This document shows, piece by piece, positions 6,607 through 7,705 of a stretch of DNA of 7,705 bases. The stretch's first letter is position 1. Each line of letters opens with the position of its first letter. The position numbers and the translations under genes were made by a program. This DNA is from Alphaproteobacteria bacterium. GTDB taxonomy: Bacteria; Pseudomonadota; Alphaproteobacteria; ATCC43930; CGMCC-115725. The notes beneath the pieces were generated by a model. It was not told the DNA's origin and did not search any database. It was given only the letters and a program-made list of their open reading frames with translations. The stretch covers positions 1 through 7,705 of the forward strand of contig JAFAWI010000151.1 in the NCBI GenBank assembly GCA_019241915.1. The letters are read 5' to 3'.

Positions 6607-7431
6607 ATGAGCCGCATCGAAAAACGCTTTGCTGCGCTGAAGGCCGAGAGCCGCGCCGGGCTCATCGCCTATCTCGTCGCCGGCGACCCTGACCTCGACA
6701 CCTCGACAAAGCTGTTCGAGGGAGTGGCCGCGGCCGGCGCCGATCTGATCGAGATCGGCATGCCGTTCTCCGACCCGATGGCCGACGGCCCGGTAATCCA
6801 GGCGGGTGGGCTGCGCGCGCTGCAAAACGGCATGACCTTGCGCAAGACGCTGGCGCTGGTCCGCCATCTGCGTGCCCGCGACGCCGACACGCCGTATGTG
6901 CTGATGGGCTACTACAACCCGATCTACCGCTATGGCGCCGAGGCTTTCGCCGAGGACGCCGCTGCTGCCGGCATCGACGGCCTGATCATCGTCGACCTGC
7001 CGCCCGAGGAGGAGCGAGAGCTGGCCGACCCCGCCGAACGCGCCGGGCTCGACCTCGTCCGCCTCGCGACCCCGACCAGCGACGAGCACCGCCTGCCGAC
7101 CATCGTCAAGCGCGCCAGCGGCTTTGTGTATTACGTCGCGATCGCCGGGATCACCGGCACCCGCTCGGCCGATGCCGATAACGTTCATCGCGCGGTGAGC
7201 CAGCTGCGCCGCTTCACCGATCTGCCGATCGCCGTCGGCTTCGGCATCAAGACGCCCGAACAGGCGGCCGAGGTTGCCAAGGCGGCCGACGCCGCTGTTG
7301 TCGGCACCGCGCTTGTCGACCGGCTGGCGCAAAACCTCGACTCGGCGGGCAAGCCCAAACCCGGCCTCGTCGACGCCGTCCTCGCCGACATCGCGGCGCT
7401 GGCCAGCGGCATCCGTACGGTCCGTAAATGA
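6607..7431 (+). CDS. trpA: Tryptophan synthase alpha subunit
   Basis: TrpA cleaves indole-3-glycerol phosphate to indole and glyceraldehyde-3-phosphate and passes indole to TrpB within the alpha2-beta2 complex. The product has 274 residues (E. coli 268). The catalytic pair is intact and numbered exactly as in Salmonella, Glu49 and Asp60, within LIEIGMPFSDPMADGPVIQ. Other marks are YVLMGYYNPIYRYG, GLIIVDLPPEE, the ATPTSDEHR loop, YVAIAGITGTR, the phosphate-binding VGFGIKTPEQ and VVGTALVD. The ATG at 6607 was chosen because MSRIEKRFAALK is the expected N-terminus. An in-frame ATG at 6574 lies inside the hairpin repeat and would add MRERGYWLALA, which is not a family feature. No good Shine-Dalgarno lies close upstream; GAGAGGGG at 6580-6587 is too distant. 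The stop overlaps the next start as ATGA. Confidence 0.97.
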   Translation: MSRIEKRFAALKAESRAGLIAYLVAGDPDLDTSTKLFEGVAAAGADLIEIGMPFSDPMADGPVIQAGGLRALQNGMTLRKTLALVRHLRARDADTPYVLMGYYNPIYRYGAEAFAEDAAAAGIDGLIIVDLPPEEERELADPAERAGLDLVRLATPTSDEHRLPTIVKRASGFVYYVAIAGITGTRSADADNVHRAVSQLRRFTDLPIAVGFGIKTPEQAAEVAKAADAAVVGTALVDRLAQNLDSAGKPKPGLVDAVLADIAALASGIRTVRK

Positions 7432-7705
7432 TCGACCACATAACGATCGGCGTCACTGATCTCGCCCGCTCGCGTGCGTTCTACGACCAAGCGCTGAAGC
7501 CGCTTGGAATTGAGCGGCTCTATGCCGACGGCGACAGTTATTCGGGCTATGGCGTGCGCCCCAAGGCGTTCTTCTGGATCGGTCGGCGCGACGAGGCCCG
7601 GACGGGCTCTCACACCGCCTTTGCCGCACCAGACCGCGCTACTGTGCACGCGTTCTACGAGGCGGCGCTCGCCGCCGGCGGCCGCGACAATGGAAAACCG
7701 GGTCT
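7428..7705 (+). CDS. VOC-family (glyoxalase/bleomycin-resistance fold) protein, 3' end outside window
   Basis: The first 92 residues are visible; family members of this type are usually about 120-130 residues, so most of the gene is present. The N-terminus MIDHITIGVTDLARSRAFYDQALKPLG is the characteristic first beta-alpha-beta unit, with His4 at the usual metal-ligand position. FFWIGRRDEARTGSHTAFAA provides the next strands, with a second His, and the RATVHAFYEAALAAGG helix starts the second module. VOC proteins cover metal-dependent isomerases, dioxygenases and antibiotic-binding proteins, and the substrate cannot be told from this part. The start ATG overlaps the trpA stop as ATGA (7428-7431), suggesting translational coupling. 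In related genomes I remember accD following trpA, so this gene may be an insertion into that order. Confidence 0.82.
   Translation, partial: MIDHITIGVTDLARSRAFYDQALKPLGIERLYADGDSYSGYGVRPKAFFWIGRRDEARTGSHTAFAAPDRATVHAFYEAALAAGGRDNGKPG

Noticed and set aside
6532..7332. 266-codon minus-strand open frame across trpA
   Set aside because: It is the complement of an intact trpA with complete catalytic motifs; low-complexity content typical of a GC-rich shadow.

Overview
The window is a GC-rich chromosomal housekeeping segment, and every supported gene reads left to right on the + strand. Gene content and order are aroA (3' part) - YciI-like ORF - cmk - rpsA - ihfB - LapA/DUF1049 protein - trpF - trpB - trpA - VOC-family gene (5' part). 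Together with the CP4-like (class II) AroA, the 575-residue six-domain S1 and the DUF1049 gene before trpF, this points to an alphaproteobacterium. Sphingomonadales is most likely, but that assignment rests on remembered gene order and protein style, not on a database search.

Positions 1-1618 hold the end of the shikimate enzyme EPSP synthase, a small TTG-start YciI-like gene three bases after it, and CMP kinase. Positions 1619-3903 hold the translation/nucleoid block. It contains rpsA, whose leader carries a strong hairpin touching the Shine-Dalgarno, and the integration host factor beta gene, so cmk-rpsA-ihfB matches the arrangement known from enterobacteria. A hairpin near 3926-3950 probably closes this block.

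Positions 4003-7431 hold the tryptophan block: a small two-helix membrane protein overlapping trpF by ATGA, then trpF, trpB and trpA. The Trp genes supply phosphoribosylanthranilate isomerase and both subunits of tryptophan synthase, the last steps to tryptophan. AroA upstream feeds the same aromatic pathway through chorismate. A VOC-family gene overlaps the trpA stop by ATGA and runs off the window.

The non-coding DNA is the more unusual part. The trpF-trpB gap is almost filled by a 209-bp imperfect palindrome (4967-5175) with tandem 9-mers in each arm. The trpB-trpA gap contains a multi-hairpin CCTCTCC/GGAGAGG repeat (6458-6586). Both look like dispersed intergenic elements placed between genes that are usually tightly packed. 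I see no mobile-element genes, CRISPR array, tRNA, rRNA or defence system, and no convincing undescribed protein system.
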